DNA from: Verrucomicrobiota bacterium
GTDB lineage: Bacteria > Verrucomicrobiota > Verrucomicrobiia > Opitutales > Opitutaceae
Assembly (NCBI GenBank): GCA_014584295.1
Contig: JACTNC010000057.1
Coordinates: 1-64,000, forward strand
Length of the DNA stretch: 64,000 nucleotides
Reading direction: 5' to 3'
Part shown: positions 16,699-25,631 of the stretch, in pieces
Position numbering within the stretch: position 1 is the first letter of the stretch
Layout of the letters: every line of letters begins with the position of its first letter
Made by a program: the position numbers and the translations under genes
Notes under the pieces: generated by a model
What the model was told of the DNA's origin: nothing
The model's input: only the letters and a program-made list of their open reading frames with translations
Database searches by the model: none

Positions 16699-19157
16699 TT
16701 TCTCAGGACGTACCCAGGAATTGCGGCAAGCCGGTCCTGCAGCTTCTGGAATGCTGCGTTGACTTCCTCATCGGTGAGCGTCCGCCCGTCGGCGCGAAAG
16801 ACCAAGGAAAACGCAAGGCTCTTCTTTCCTTCAGTCACACCCTGTCCTTTGTAGACGTCGAACACCTGCAAGGATTCCAATTGGAAGGCATTCCCAACGG
16901 CTTCACGCGTCACTTTTGCCAGGGTTTTCCTGACCTCGTCGGATGCCTTGGAGTCGTCAACCACCACGGAAAGATCGCGCAAAGCCGGGGGATGGATGGA
17001 CAATGGTTTATACCGCCGCCTCTTCATGTCGGCGGGTATCTTCTCCGGCAGCACCGCCAGCACACCGGCATAGACCTTTCCTTCGATGCCAAGCGACTTT
17101 ACCGCAGACAGACTGAGCAGGCCAAAACGGGCTGTCCATCCGTGTGACAGAAGCCCTGCGACACAGGCGTGTCCGGGTTGCCAACCGGATTCTGACGAGG
17201 TGACGGAGGCCAATGGCTGGCGTGCAAGGTCGATTCCCGCAAAGGATGCAATAGCTCCGAGATGGTGTTTGATGGAATAAAAGTCGTCCAGCTCCCGCGA
17301 CTTCCAGTTTCGTTCACCGACCGGCTCAGCAACCAGAAAGCCAACAGTTGCACATTCCCACAATTGCCCTCCTTCCTTCAGGAAAGTACGGCCAATTTCC
17401 GCGAGCCTTGAAACAACCACACCTCGCGCCTGATTGAGTTTCAGTGACTCCAGCAAGCCTCCAACCAGCGATGCACGGAGATGGGACTGATCCTCCACAA
17501 ACGGGTTGGACAGCACTAGGTCGTCCACGGCGCCACCGGCATCCTCCTGTTCCTTGCGCGACCGGAGGGTGTAGTTCACACACTCATGAAAATCGTGACC
17601 AACCAGGTACTCGGTCGCTTTCCGGTTAAAAATTACCAAGGGATCATCCTCGGCCAATAAGCCCGGCGAAGTCACGACAGCCGAGGGTATCCTGTCGGTC
17701 CCATGCAAGCGAAGAATCTCCTCAACGAGGTCGATGGGCCGATCAAGATCGTCCCTCCAACTCGGGATTGAAACCGTCCATTGCACCGCATTGGTCTCGA
17801 GATCGGTCTCTTCGCGAGTGATCGAAAGTTCCAAAGACTCCAGCGATGCCTTCATCTCCTCGAAAGGCACAGTGAATCCAAGGCGTTCGTTCACGAATTC
17901 GGGGCGGAGCAAGATCTCTCGCTGCCAAGGCACATCACTGCCCACGCGGTGGATCTTTCCGACGACTTTTCCTCCTGCCGTATCCAAAATGAGGTCCAAA
18001 GTCCGGTGTGCAGCCTCCTGCAATGAGTGCGGATCGACACCGCGTTCATATCGGTACGCAGCATCCGAAGAGAGACCGAGCCTCCGGCTTGTTGTGCGCA
18101 CGGATTGGCGGCGAAAGATGGCGACCTCCAGAACGAGGTCGACAGTTCCATCACTGATTCCGGAATCCATCCCACCCATGATACCGGCCACCGCCACTGA
18201 ACGTTCTGCATCCGCTATCACCAGCATCGAGGGATCCATGATCCTCTCCTTGCCGTCGAGCGTTGTCATCGTTTCACCGTCAGCTGCGGGTCGCACGATG
18301 ATCTGGCGGCCGCGAAGGTTGGCCGCGTCAAAAGTATGCACGGGCTGGCCATATTCGTGCAGGACGTAATTGCCCACATCGACCACATTGTTGATCGGAC
18401 GCAATCCGATCGCCCGCAGGCGATCCTGCATCCAACCAGGGCTGGGACCGATTTTCACCCCTGCAATCGCATAGGCCGTGTACAACGGGCAGTCCTGCTG
18501 GGAATCGACTCTGACCGAGCGCAGGAGCTCGGATTCCACTGCCCCCGCGGACACCGAATTGGCCGTAAACCTGATTTCCGGATAGCGCAGTTCGCGTTTG
18601 AAGAACGCAGCAATTTCACGCGCAATGCCCAGGTGCGATAGGCAGTCCGGACGATTTGGAGTTACCTCGATATCGAACACGGTGTCGGCCGCGGGAAGAA
18701 CCTCATTGATGGGAAGTCCAACAGCAGGACGATCTGTCAGGATAAGCAATCCAGCGTGATCCTCTCCGACTCCGAGCTCGCGCCCCGAACACATCATGCC
18801 GTCAGAGGACTGACCGCGGATCTTTGATTGTTTTATCTCGAAATTGCCGGGTAGCACTGCACCGGGAAGCGCCACAGGAACTCGGTCCCCAACCTTGTAA
18901 TTCTGGGCGCCACAGACAATCGTCTTGGTGCCGTGTTGTGGGCCGACATCGACAGAGCAGACGGAGAGCTTGTCAGCATTGGGGTGTTTCTCTCGGGTGA
19001 GAACCTCCCCCACAAACACGGAATCGAGGCGGGGTGCGCCCGTGCGCAGCACCCCCTCAACCTCGAATCCGAGAAAGGTGATGGCCCGGGAAATCTCGTC
19101 GTCCGGGAACGAGGCGAGATCAACGTAGGATTGGAGCCAGTTTCTGGAAATTTTCAC
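16695..19157 (-). CDS. pheT: Phenylalanine-tRNA ligase subunit beta
   Basis: The 820-residue beta subunit of the alpha2-beta2 synthetase. Domains in order: the B1 and EMAP/OB-type tRNA-binding domain (VFVGEVLTREKHPNADKLSV), the B3/B4 editing domain containing EVTPNRPDCLSHLGIAREIA and NNVVDVGNYVLHEYGQPVH, B5 (RLGLSSDAAYRYERGVDP), a catalytic-like core, and a C-terminal ferredoxin-fold anticodon-binding domain (SIHPPALRDLSVVVD, ending AIPGYVLRK). Length is normal. It follows pheS by 22 bases and overlaps the gatC start. Confidence 0.96.
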   Translation of the reverse strand: MKISRNWLQSYVDLASFPDDEISRAITFLGFEVEGVLRTGAPRLDSVFVGEVLTREKHPNADKLSVCSVDVGPQHGTKTIVCGAQNYKVGDRVPVALPGAVLPGNFEIKQSKIRGQSSDGMMCSGRELGVGEDHAGLLILTDRPAVGLPINEVLPAADTVFDIEVTPNRPDCLSHLGIAREIAAFFKRELRYPEIRFTANSVSAGAVESELLRSVRVDSQQDCPLYTAYAIAGVKIGPSPGWMQDRLRAIGLRPINNVVDVGNYVLHEYGQPVHTFDAANLRGRQIIVRPAADGETMTTLDGKERIMDPSMLVIADAERSVAVAGIMGGMDSGISDGTVDLVLEVAIFRRQSVRTTSRRLGLSSDAAYRYERGVDPHSLQEAAHRTLDLILDTAGGKVVGKIHRVGSDVPWQREILLRPEFVNERLGFTVPFEEMKASLESLELSITREETDLETNAVQWTVSIPSWRDDLDRPIDLVEEILRLHGTDRIPSAVVTSPGLLAEDDPLVIFNRKATEYLVGHDFHECVNYTLRSRKEQEDAGGAVDDLVLSNPFVEDQSHLRASLVGGLLESLKLNQARGVVVSRLAEIGRTFLKEGGQLWECATVGFLVAEPVGERNWKSRELDDFYSIKHHLGAIASFAGIDLARQPLASVTSSESGWQPGHACVAGLLSHGWTARFGLLSLSAVKSLGIEGKVYAGVLAVLPEKIPADMKRRRYKPLSIHPPALRDLSVVVDDSKASDEVRKTLAKVTREAVGNAFQLESLQVFDVYKGQGVTEGKKSLAFSLVFRADGRTLTDEEVNAAFQKLQDRLAAIPGYVLRK

Positions 19158-19179
19158 GCGTGTACCTTAGTCAGAATTT

Positions 19180-20223
19180 TCAGGCGAATTGGCGTAGGAA
19201 TCGGAGATCGTTCTGGTAAAAGTAGCGGATGTCATCGATGCCGAAGAGGAGCATCGCAAGCCGCTCAAGGCCCATGCCGAACGCGTACCCTGTCCAAACC
19301 TTGGAGTCATAGCCGACGCCATCGAATACGATCGGATCTACCATGCCGCATCCGCCGATCTCGATCCACTCCTTGTTCACCTTGGGAAGGTGGCGGGCGC
19401 TGAGATCGACTTCGAAGCTCGGCTCCGTGTATCCAAAATAGTGGGGACGAAACCGCGTCTTGGTATCCTTTCCCAGGAGCGAGGCAAAAATATAGTCCAG
19501 CAGTGCCTTAAGGTCCTTCACCGTGACGTTTCGGTCCACATAGAGGCACTCGAGCTGATGAAAATTTGCCGAGTGGGTTGCGTCTGTGGCATCACGGCGA
19601 TAGACGCGTCCAGGGGAAACAATGCGAATGGGGGGAGGTCCCTTGAGCATCGTGCGTATCTGAACTGAAGACGTGTGGGTGCGCAGGAGATACCGCTCAT
19701 GCGGGGTGTGTTTGGAAACATTGCCGAACCGGGTCTCCTTGGGGAGGTAGAAAGTATCCTGAGCATCGCGGGCGGGGTGATCCGCAGGAGTGTTCAAGGC
19801 GTCAAAACAGGTGTATTCCGTCTCGACCTCGGGCCCATCTGCCACGGCAAAACCAACCTTTCGCAGGATGCGGCACATCTCCTCCCTAACCAGGGTAAGC
19901 GGATGGTAGGTCCCTGGCCCCCGGTCCGGAGAGGGCAATGTTGGGTCGATCGCAGGCCCAAGCTGGGCAGCGATTTCCGCCTCAGCAATCCTCGCAAGAG
20001 CTCCCTCCAGTTCGGTCTGAAGTTTTGCTTTTGCCTCATTGATGAGCCTGCCCATTGCAGGGCGCTGCTCCTTGGGCACCGCACCCATTTGTTTCATCAA
20101 CGCGGTGAGCTCACCATTGGGTCCGACGAATCGGGCCTTTGCGGCCTCAAATTCAACGCGAGACTTGAGCAGGCTCAGCTCGGAATGAGCCTTGGAAACA
20201 AGGGCGGCAAGGGTCTGTTCCAT
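19180..20223 (-). CDS. pheS: Phenylalanine-tRNA ligase subunit alpha
   Basis: The 347-residue alpha subunit has an N-terminal coiled coil (to about residue 85), then class II catalytic motifs: HPLTLVREEMCRILRKVGF, ETEYTCFDALNTPADHPARD, RTHTSSVQIRTM, FHQLECLYVD, FTEPSFEVD-like FGYTEPSFEVD, and motif 3 GYAFGMGLERLAMLLFGIDD. It charges tRNA-Phe together with PheT. It starts downstream of the rplT terminator, so it probably has its own promoter in the hairpin-rich gap at 20224-20369. Confidence 0.96.
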   Translation of the reverse strand: MEQTLAALVSKAHSELSLLKSRVEFEAAKARFVGPNGELTALMKQMGAVPKEQRPAMGRLINEAKAKLQTELEGALARIAEAEIAAQLGPAIDPTLPSPDRGPGTYHPLTLVREEMCRILRKVGFAVADGPEVETEYTCFDALNTPADHPARDAQDTFYLPKETRFGNVSKHTPHERYLLRTHTSSVQIRTMLKGPPPIRIVSPGRVYRRDATDATHSANFHQLECLYVDRNVTVKDLKALLDYIFASLLGKDTKTRFRPHYFGYTEPSFEVDLSARHLPKVNKEWIEIGGCGMVDPIVFDGVGYDSKVWTGYAFGMGLERLAMLLFGIDDIRYFYQNDLRFLRQFA

Positions 20224-20262
20224 AAAAGATTACCGGTGGAAGAAGGGTTAAGCCTGCGATCA

Positions 20263-20299
20263 AAGAAAAAGGACGGCACCCCGGGTAGGCCCGTCCTTT
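20263..20299 (-). terminator. Intrinsic terminator after rplT
   Basis: On the minus strand AAAGGACGG (20299-20291) pairs with CCGTCCTTT (20276-20268) across a 14-base loop, and U-rich sequence follows (to 20263). It separates rpmI-rplT from pheST-gatCAB. Two more GC-rich inverted repeats lie between this and rplT, including GCGAGCC/GGCTCGC at 20339-20357. Confidence 0.75.
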
Positions 20300-20369
20300 G
20301 AACGCGGGCGCAACATCTTGGGGAGCGCCCGTCATGGAGCGAGCCTGACCGGCTCGCGTTGAGATCAAC

Positions 20370-20756
20370 TCAGGCAGTTGCCTTGGAAGCAGAAGCCTTG
20401 TTTTTCAACGCGTCCTTGGCCTGTTTGACCAAGGCGCTGAAAGCTGCCTCGTCCCGAATAGCGATATCAGAAAGCACCTTGCGATCCAATTCGATCTTGG
20501 CTGCCTTTAGGCCTTCAATGAAGCGACTGTAGCTGATGCCGGCATTTCGACAGGCAGCATTGAGACGCACGATCCACAGACCGCGCATTTCAGACTTCTT
20601 CTTCTTCCGGTCACGATAGGCATATTGCCAGGCGTGCTGGACCGCTTCCTTCGCATAGCGGAAGAGCTTGGATTTGCTGCCGAAGTAGCCCTTGGCGTAC
20701 TTCAGCACTTTCTTGCGGCGACGGCGTGAAGCCGCGGCGTTGGTTGAACGAGCCAT
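20370..20756 (-). CDS. rplT: 50S ribosomal protein L20
   Basis: The 128-residue protein is very basic at its start (ARSTNAAASRRRRKKVLKYA), with YFGSKSKLFRYAKEAVQHAW, WIVRLNAACRNAGISYSRFI and DRKVLSDIAIRDEAAFSALV, all diagnostic of L20, an early 23S assembly protein. It ends with an Ala/Lys-rich tail. It follows rpmI. The usual infC partner is not in this window, so autoregulation through an infC leader cannot be judged. Confidence 0.96.
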   Translation of the reverse strand: MARSTNAAASRRRRKKVLKYAKGYFGSKSKLFRYAKEAVQHAWQYAYRDRKKKKSEMRGLWIVRLNAACRNAGISYSRFIEGLKAAKIELDRKVLSDIAIRDEAAFSALVKQAKDALKNKASASKATA

Positions 20757-20841
20757 GTTGGAATTTCCTTTTGGTTTTGTCGCCGGAAGGTCGGCTAATG
20801 AATCACCTTCCCAGCGTGGTTATGGATTTCGGCGTGTGGAA

Positions 20842-21036
20842 TCAGAGGCCGAACGGAAGACAGCGCTTGAGAGGTGCCTCCCTGCCCGGATCAACAAGCT
20901 TGTCCTTGGTCGCACGTCGTTTTGACTTCGTGCTCTTCGCAGACAGCAAGTGCCGGAAGCCGGGCGTGCGGCGAATCAGTTTGCCCGAACCGGACATCTT
21001 GAAGCGCTTGGCTACGGACTTTTTGGTCTTTTGCAT
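20842..21036 (-). CDS. rpmI: 50S ribosomal protein L35
   Basis: The 64-residue protein starts MQKTKKSVAKRFKMSGSGKL and contains RRTPGFRHLLSAKSTKSKRR, the hallmark of L35. The frame is open upstream to 21117, but the family starts at ATG 21036. It is the first gene of the rpmI-rplT unit and is divergent from the tRNA genes. Confidence 0.94.
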   Translation of the reverse strand: MQKTKKSVAKRFKMSGSGKLIRRTPGFRHLLSAKSTKSKRRATKDKLVDPGREAPLKRCLPFGL

Positions 21037-21150
21037 GGAAAAGTGAAGAAAGCAGACGCTGGAGAAGGCCTTGGCAAGTGGAAAATGCCTGCAATGGTCT
21101 CGATTCGAAATCTCCATCCAATTACCTCTTCGTCGAATGCTGAAAAGCTG

Positions 21151-21179
21151 TTGACACGGGGAACGCTTTGGTGAGTTTT
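21151..21179 (+). promoter_or_regulatory. Possible promoter of the tRNA cluster
   Basis: A consensus -35 hexamer TTGACA (21151-21156) lies 17 bases before AGTTTT (21174-21179), a poor -10, and transcription would start just upstream of tRNA-Lys at 21196. The -35 is convincing; the -10 is not. Confidence 0.4.
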
Positions 21180-21195
21180 CGCCCCTCGCGTTGAA

Positions 21196-21270
<75 letters not shown>

Positions 21271-21363
21271 ACCCGGGAGATTTGCGCTCTCGGATTGACC
21301 GCTCAAGCGTTCTTTTCACAATCCAACAACACATCAATCCGCCCGCCTCGGGCACATTTTAAT

Positions 21364-21438
21364 GCCGGCGTAGCTCAATGGCAGAGCACCTGTTTTGTAA
21401 ACAGGTGGTTGCAGGTTCAACTCCCGTCGCCGGCTCCA
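21364..21438 (+). tRNA. tRNA-Thr (anticodon TGT), CCA encoded
   Basis: Acceptor stem GCCGGCG/CGCCGGC, anticodon stem CCTGT/ACAGG with loop TTTGTAA giving TGT, the GCAGGTTCAACTCCCGT T arm, discriminator T and encoded CCA. It lies 93 bases after tRNA-Lys. Confidence 0.96.
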
Positions 21439-21496
21439 GTTTCCTTCTATATCAACGTCATACCTTAGATTATCTCTCTCGCTTTTGAATTTCCAC

Positions 21497-21570
21497 TGCC
21501 TGGTGGTGTAATGGTAGCACAACAGATTCTGACTCTGTTTGTCTAGGTTCGATCCCTAGCCGGGCAGCCA
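21497..21570 (+). tRNA. tRNA-Gln (anticodon CTG), CCA encoded
   Basis: Acceptor stem TGCCTGG/CCGGGCA, anticodon stem ACAGA/TCTGT with loop TTCTGAC giving CTG, the CTAGGTTCGATCCCTAG T arm and encoded CCA. The weak first pair (U1-A72) is a known glutamine identity element. GatCAB in this window may supply its Gln. Confidence 0.96.
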
Positions 21571-21874
21571 ATCAATCCTACCCCGGATTGCATGGCATCA
21601 GAGAAAATCCCCCTCCCTCTCTCCCTGCTCCCCGGCAAATCCGATCCTGATCCAGCCTTGATGGCGCCCATTACGCCTGCTCAATCGCGGATACTTTTCT
21701 TAATATTCCTCCAAAAGTTTGATTTTTTTGTTTCCTTTCACTTACACGCTGCTGAGGTAAGCAATTCGTAAAGTCTTTTTTGAGCGAATCGGCTCCCACC
21801 TCGTCAAAGGTTTGCCGACTCGTGCGCCAAAACACATCCCCTTCTCCCAACAACTCATCATCCACAGTTAAAAC
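21571..21874 (+). other. Gene-free spacer before the exbB operon
   Basis: About 300 bases hold no recognisable gene or terminator hairpin. AT-rich runs near 21690-21770 are the likeliest place for the exbB operon promoter, but no convincing -35/-10 pair was found. Confidence 0.4.
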
Positions 21875-22537
21875 ATGACCGCATTCAATCTGCCTCTCGC
21901 TTTCCTCATGGGCCACACTCCGATGGAGCTTTTCAAAGGAGGAGGTCCCATCATGTGGCCAATCATCATTGTGTCGTTCCTCGCGATCACCGTGATCATT
22001 GAACGCATGATCTTCACGATCCGGGAAGCCCTTTCTCGTGAACCCGAGGTCATTGAAAAGATGCTCGAGAAGGCTAAAGTCCGCGATTTTGAAGGCGCCA
22101 TTGCCTTGGGCAAGAAGAGCAAGGACTTCATCGCGCGCATGCTGGTTTACGCTTTCAACCACCGTGAGCAGTCCCTCCACAACGCCTTCGCCCGTGCAGC
22201 GAGCCGCGAATTTGTGCGCTACCATCAAGGGATGCCCACGCTCGATACCTGCATCACCGCCGCCCCCCTTCTCGGTTTGCTTGGCACGATCACCGGGATG
22301 ATGAACACCTTCGGCGCATTGGGAACCACGGGTGGTGATATCGCTTCTGCCGCGGGCCAGATCACCGGCGGTGTCGGCGAGGCGCTCATTGCGACCGCCA
22401 TGGGTCTCGTGATCGCTATCGTCGGACTTTTCCCCTTCAACTACCTTAATTCGAAGACCGACGAAGCAAGAATCGAAGTGGCCGACGTCGCGAACTCTCT
22501 GGACTCGATCGTTGCGAAAGTCGAGGTCGGAAACTAA
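21875..22537 (+). CDS. exbB: ExbB/TolQ/MotA-type proton channel subunit
   Basis: The 220-residue protein has three membrane segments (about 25-45, 128-150 and 170-192) and the MotA/TolQ/ExbB domain: LDTCITAAPLLGLLGTITGM, GGVGEALIATAMGLVIAIVG and the cytoplasmic loop between TM1 and TM2. It forms the channel that couples proton motive force to a TonB or TolA partner. It starts an operon of seven same-strand genes with short gaps. Since a TonB-type gene follows, ExbB is preferred to TolQ; no tolB or pal is nearby. Confidence 0.9.
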   Translation: MTAFNLPLAFLMGHTPMELFKGGGPIMWPIIIVSFLAITVIIERMIFTIREALSREPEVIEKMLEKAKVRDFEGAIALGKKSKDFIARMLVYAFNHREQSLHNAFARAASREFVRYHQGMPTLDTCITAAPLLGLLGTITGMMNTFGALGTTGGDIASAAGQITGGVGEALIATAMGLVIAIVGLFPFNYLNSKTDEARIEVADVANSLDSIVAKVEVGN

Positions 22538-22579
22538 GCACTCCGAAAGAGTCCGAATCCTAACTATTCCCCTTTACTT

Positions 22580-23008
22580 ATGGCAGGCGGCTCCTCTGGA
22601 GGAGGCGGTGGATCGAAAAAGGCGCGCATTGAGATCATTCCTCTCATTGACGTCATTTTCTTCCTTCTCGCTACCTTCGTCCTCTTCACTCTTTCGCTCA
22701 ATAAGTCGCAGGGATTGCCTGTCACCTTGCCCAAGGTGGAAACGAGCATTCCTCGGGACCCCGCAGGCTCCGTTACGATCACCGTGACGGCCGAAGGGAC
22801 TCTCGCATGGGACAAGGATCCGATAACCTTGGACGATTTCCTCGTTCGATTGGAGAAATACAAGGCGGCAGCAGGACCTGATGCCCGCGTCTTGATCAAT
22901 GGGCACGAGGACGCCTTTTTTGCGCAGGCGCGCTACGTTTTCGACGAAGTCCGCAAGAAGGGAATACAGAAAGTGTTCATCGAGACGCGCCTGCGTCCGC
23001 CCCAGTGA
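22580..23008 (+). CDS. exbD: ExbD/TolR-type subunit, first copy
   Basis: The 142-residue protein has a Gly/Ser-rich N-terminus, one membrane segment with the essential Asp (EIIPLIDVIFFLLATFVLF, near residues 19-37) and a periplasmic domain ending KGIQKVFIETRLRPPQ. It partners ExbB. It is nearly identical to the following ExbD through the membrane segment but diverges in the periplasmic domain, suggesting a heteromeric ExbD pair. Confidence 0.9.
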   Translation: MAGGSSGGGGGSKKARIEIIPLIDVIFFLLATFVLFTLSLNKSQGLPVTLPKVETSIPRDPAGSVTITVTAEGTLAWDKDPITLDDFLVRLEKYKAAAGPDARVLINGHEDAFFAQARYVFDEVRKKGIQKVFIETRLRPPQ

Positions 23009-23061
23009 TTTCTTCTAAGAAATCCTGGAAATCTCCGTCATCAGTCAAATCCCTATAAACC

Positions 23062-23493
23062 ATGGCAGGTGGATCCTCTTCTTCCAAAGGCGGCAAAAAG
23101 CAGGCACGCATCGAAATCATCCCGTTGATCGATGTTATCTTCTTCCTTCTTGCAACTTTCGTGCTCTTCACCCTATCGCTCAACAAGATTCAGTCCCTTG
23201 ACGTCGTTCTGCCACAAGCCTCCAACGTTGAAAAAAATGACGATGTCGAGAGCGTTACGATCCAAGTTTCAGATGCCGGTACAGTTTACTGGAACCGCGA
23301 ATTGATTCAAACCTCAGAGGTTGCCCCGAGGCTGCAGAATTACGCCGCACAGCATCCCACGGATGCTCGCGTTTTGGTCACTTCCGACGATCGAGCCAAG
23401 TATGGAGCGACGATTCTCGTGCTCGACGAAGTTCGAAAAGCGGGGATTTCCAAGGTATCGATCGAAACCGTCTGGCGTGGAACTGGTAGGTAA
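23062..23493 (+). CDS. exbD: ExbD/TolR-type subunit, second copy
   Basis: The 143-residue paralogue of the preceding gene has the membrane segment IEIIPLIDVIFFLLATFVLF with its conserved Asp, then a periplasmic domain (VVLPQASNVEK, ARVLVTSDDRAKYGATILVL, VRKAGISKVSIETV). Both copies keep the proton-path Asp, so neither looks degenerate. It lies 53 bases after the first exbD and 12 before tonB. Confidence 0.9.
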   Translation: MAGGSSSSKGGKKQARIEIIPLIDVIFFLLATFVLFTLSLNKIQSLDVVLPQASNVEKNDDVESVTIQVSDAGTVYWNRELIQTSEVAPRLQNYAAQHPTDARVLVTSDDRAKYGATILVLDEVRKAGISKVSIETVWRGTGR

Positions 23494-23505
23494 ACAAACC
23501 CGAAC

Positions 23506-24177
23506 ATGAACCGCGACATTTTCATCGGACTCGCCGTATCCGCGGCCCTGCATGGCGGGGTGTTCTTCGGAGAACTCCTCTTCGACAAGAAGGCTCCCAC
23601 AATTCACAAGAAACAGGAAGAGGCCGTGATTGAACTCATGGAGATGCCACCTCCCCCTCCTGAGGAGGAACCGGAGGTCCAGGATCCCACCGACGAAGCG
23701 CCTCCAGAAGTGGCCGAACTGGCACCACCGATGGCAGCGGATTTACCTTCCGTTGTTACGATCGACTCCTTTGTCCAGAAGCTGCAGCCCCCTCCGCCAC
23801 CCGGTTTGGAACGACCGACGGGTAACATCACCATTCCCACAGGACGCCCCAGTGCAGGCAGCATTGGTCGAGGAATGAAGGATCTCTTCGATCTGGCCAA
23901 TCTCGACCAAGCCCCCCAGCCGCGGATGCAGGCAAAACCCAATTATCCGTTCGAAATGCGACGGGCGGGAATCACGGGTGACGTGACCGTCGGCTTCATT
24001 GTCAACTCAAATGGCGACGTCGTGGAGGCTACGGCACTCAAGTCCTCTCAACGGGAATTTGAAGCAGCCGCAGTTCAAGCCGTCTCCAAGTGGAAATTCA
24101 AGCCTGGTCGCAAAGGTGGCAAGGCGGTGAATACCCGAATGCAGGTGCCAATCGTGTTCAGCATCACTGACGAATGA
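23506..24177 (+). CDS. tonB: TonB family energy-transducing protein
   Basis: The 223-residue protein has an N-terminal anchor (IFIGLAVSAALHGGVFFGEL with the conserved membrane His), a proline/glutamate-rich periplasmic linker (MPPPPPEEEPEVQDP and a second PPPPPG run), and a C-terminal TonB domain from about 145 (PNYPFEMRRAGITGDVTVGF, VQAVSKWKFKPGRKGGK). It transmits force from ExbB/ExbD to outer-membrane receptors. No TonB-dependent receptor gene is in the window. Its stop overlaps the TPR gene start (ATGA). Confidence 0.9.
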   Translation: MNRDIFIGLAVSAALHGGVFFGELLFDKKAPTIHKKQEEAVIELMEMPPPPPEEEPEVQDPTDEAPPEVAELAPPMAADLPSVVTIDSFVQKLQPPPPPGLERPTGNITIPTGRPSAGSIGRGMKDLFDLANLDQAPQPRMQAKPNYPFEMRRAGITGDVTVGFIVNSNGDVVEATALKSSQREFEAAAVQAVSKWKFKPGRKGGKAVNTRMQVPIVFSITDE

Positions 24178-25610
24178 GATTTTTCCGTATCATGCCGTTT
24201 TCCCCGTCAACGATTCATCTGCCGCTGCGGGCTGGGCTGATGCTGCTTGCCCTTGGGCTTGCTGCACCCACCGTCAGCCATGCCCAAAGCCAGCAGAATG
24301 CCCCCAAGAAGGAACTGAGCGACAAGGTTTCCGAGGAGCTGGCCAAGATTCGCACGCAGACTGATGCGAAGAATTATGACGGCGCGTTGGCCATCATTGA
24401 TGGCCTGCTCAAGATTTCAGGGCCTGAAAGCTATGACATGGCATTGCTGTCCCAGGTCAAAGCTCAGATTCTTCTCACGAAAGGCGAATACGCCAAATCC
24501 ATCCCTCCCCTTGAAACGGCAGTAACGCTTTCGGACAAGTACTCCTTCTTCGACGATCGGCAGTCACAGGAACTCACCTACTACCTCTCGCAACTCTACT
24601 ATCAGGAGGCGGTTACAAGCAAGGTCGTGGCGGATCAAAAGAAGTACTATGAGAAGGCGGTAACCTACATGGATAAATGGGCCGCGCGAAACACCAAGCC
24701 GAATCCTGATGTTCAGCTCTATTACGCCACCCTTCTTTTCTATCAATCACAGCTGGACCCAAACAATCCCGACCGCAAACTTTTGAAACGGGCTCAGGAA
24801 GAAGTGGAAAAGGGGTTACGGATGTCGGCACGCCCCAAAGATACATTCTACCTTCTCCTTTTTGCCACACTCCAACAACAGGAAAAGATCAAGGAGTCGA
24901 TTGATGTCCTCGAACTCTACCTTAAGCTGAAACCCGATGCCAAGTCCTACTGGCCACAGCTGGCATCACTCTACCTCAACCAGCAGAATGACACGCGTGT
25001 CATTCTGACCATTGAGCGCGCCCAGCAACACGGCGCCATGGTGAGCCCAAAGGACAACTTCACACTGGTTGGCCTCTATTTCAATATTGGGCAGTTCGAC
25101 TACGTCATAGATCTCCTGGCGAAAGGCCTCAAGAACGGCACAATCGAGAACGAGCAGAGAAACTGGGAGCTGCTTGCCGCCGCCTACATGCAGCAACACA
25201 AAGAGCTGAAAGCAATCGAAGTTCTCAAGGAAGCTTCCAAGCTCTATCCTGATGCCGGGTCAATCTTGGCGCAGATCGCCCAGACCTATTATCAGCTCGA
25301 GAAGATTGAGGATGCCTACACCTTTGCGAAGGCAGCAGTCGCAAAGAAACTGGAAAAACCTTGGACCACAGAGCTCTTCCTAGCGTACGTCTCGTATGAA
25401 CTGAAGAAATACGACGAAGCCTTGGTTGCGGTCAACAAAGCAGCCTCATACCCTCAAGGGGCAAAGGATGCCGAGCGCCTCAAGAAAGGTATCGAAGATG
25501 CTATTGCTGAAGCTGCTGCATTGCGCGAACAGATTGCTGCCGAAACCGGCAAGAAGGCGCAGAAACAAGGTGCCACAAAGGCGCCAGCTGCCCAACCCTC
25601 TAAAAAGTAA
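24174..25610 (+). CDS. Exported TPR-repeat protein of the exbB operon
   Basis: The 478-residue protein has a signal peptide (hydrophobic LRAGLMLLALGLAAPTVSHA, cleavage near residue 38) and then helical tetratricopeptide-type repeats to about 450, for example YDGALAIIDGLLKISGPESY, YAKSIPPLETAVTLSDKYSF, LKAIEVLKEASKLYPDAGSI and YDEALVAVNKAASYP. The tail is Lys/Ala/Gln rich. Its start overlaps the tonB stop, so the two are translationally coupled, pointing to a periplasmic scaffold for the TonB complex. No enzyme motif was seen. Confidence 0.85.
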   Translation: MRFFRIMPFSPSTIHLPLRAGLMLLALGLAAPTVSHAQSQQNAPKKELSDKVSEELAKIRTQTDAKNYDGALAIIDGLLKISGPESYDMALLSQVKAQILLTKGEYAKSIPPLETAVTLSDKYSFFDDRQSQELTYYLSQLYYQEAVTSKVVADQKKYYEKAVTYMDKWAARNTKPNPDVQLYYATLLFYQSQLDPNNPDRKLLKRAQEEVEKGLRMSARPKDTFYLLLFATLQQQEKIKESIDVLELYLKLKPDAKSYWPQLASLYLNQQNDTRVILTIERAQQHGAMVSPKDNFTLVGLYFNIGQFDYVIDLLAKGLKNGTIENEQRNWELLAAAYMQQHKELKAIEVLKEASKLYPDAGSILAQIAQTYYQLEKIEDAYTFAKAAVAKKLEKPWTTELFLAYVSYELKKYDEALVAVNKAASYPQGAKDAERLKKGIEDAIAEAAALREQIAAETGKKAQKQGATKAPAAQPSKK

Positions 25611-25631
25611 CACCTCTCACTATCGAACTTC

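Noticed and set aside
21671..22228. Minus-strand frame of 185 codons across the exbB start
   Set aside because: Antisense to exbB; no motif, and the exbB family match is unambiguous.
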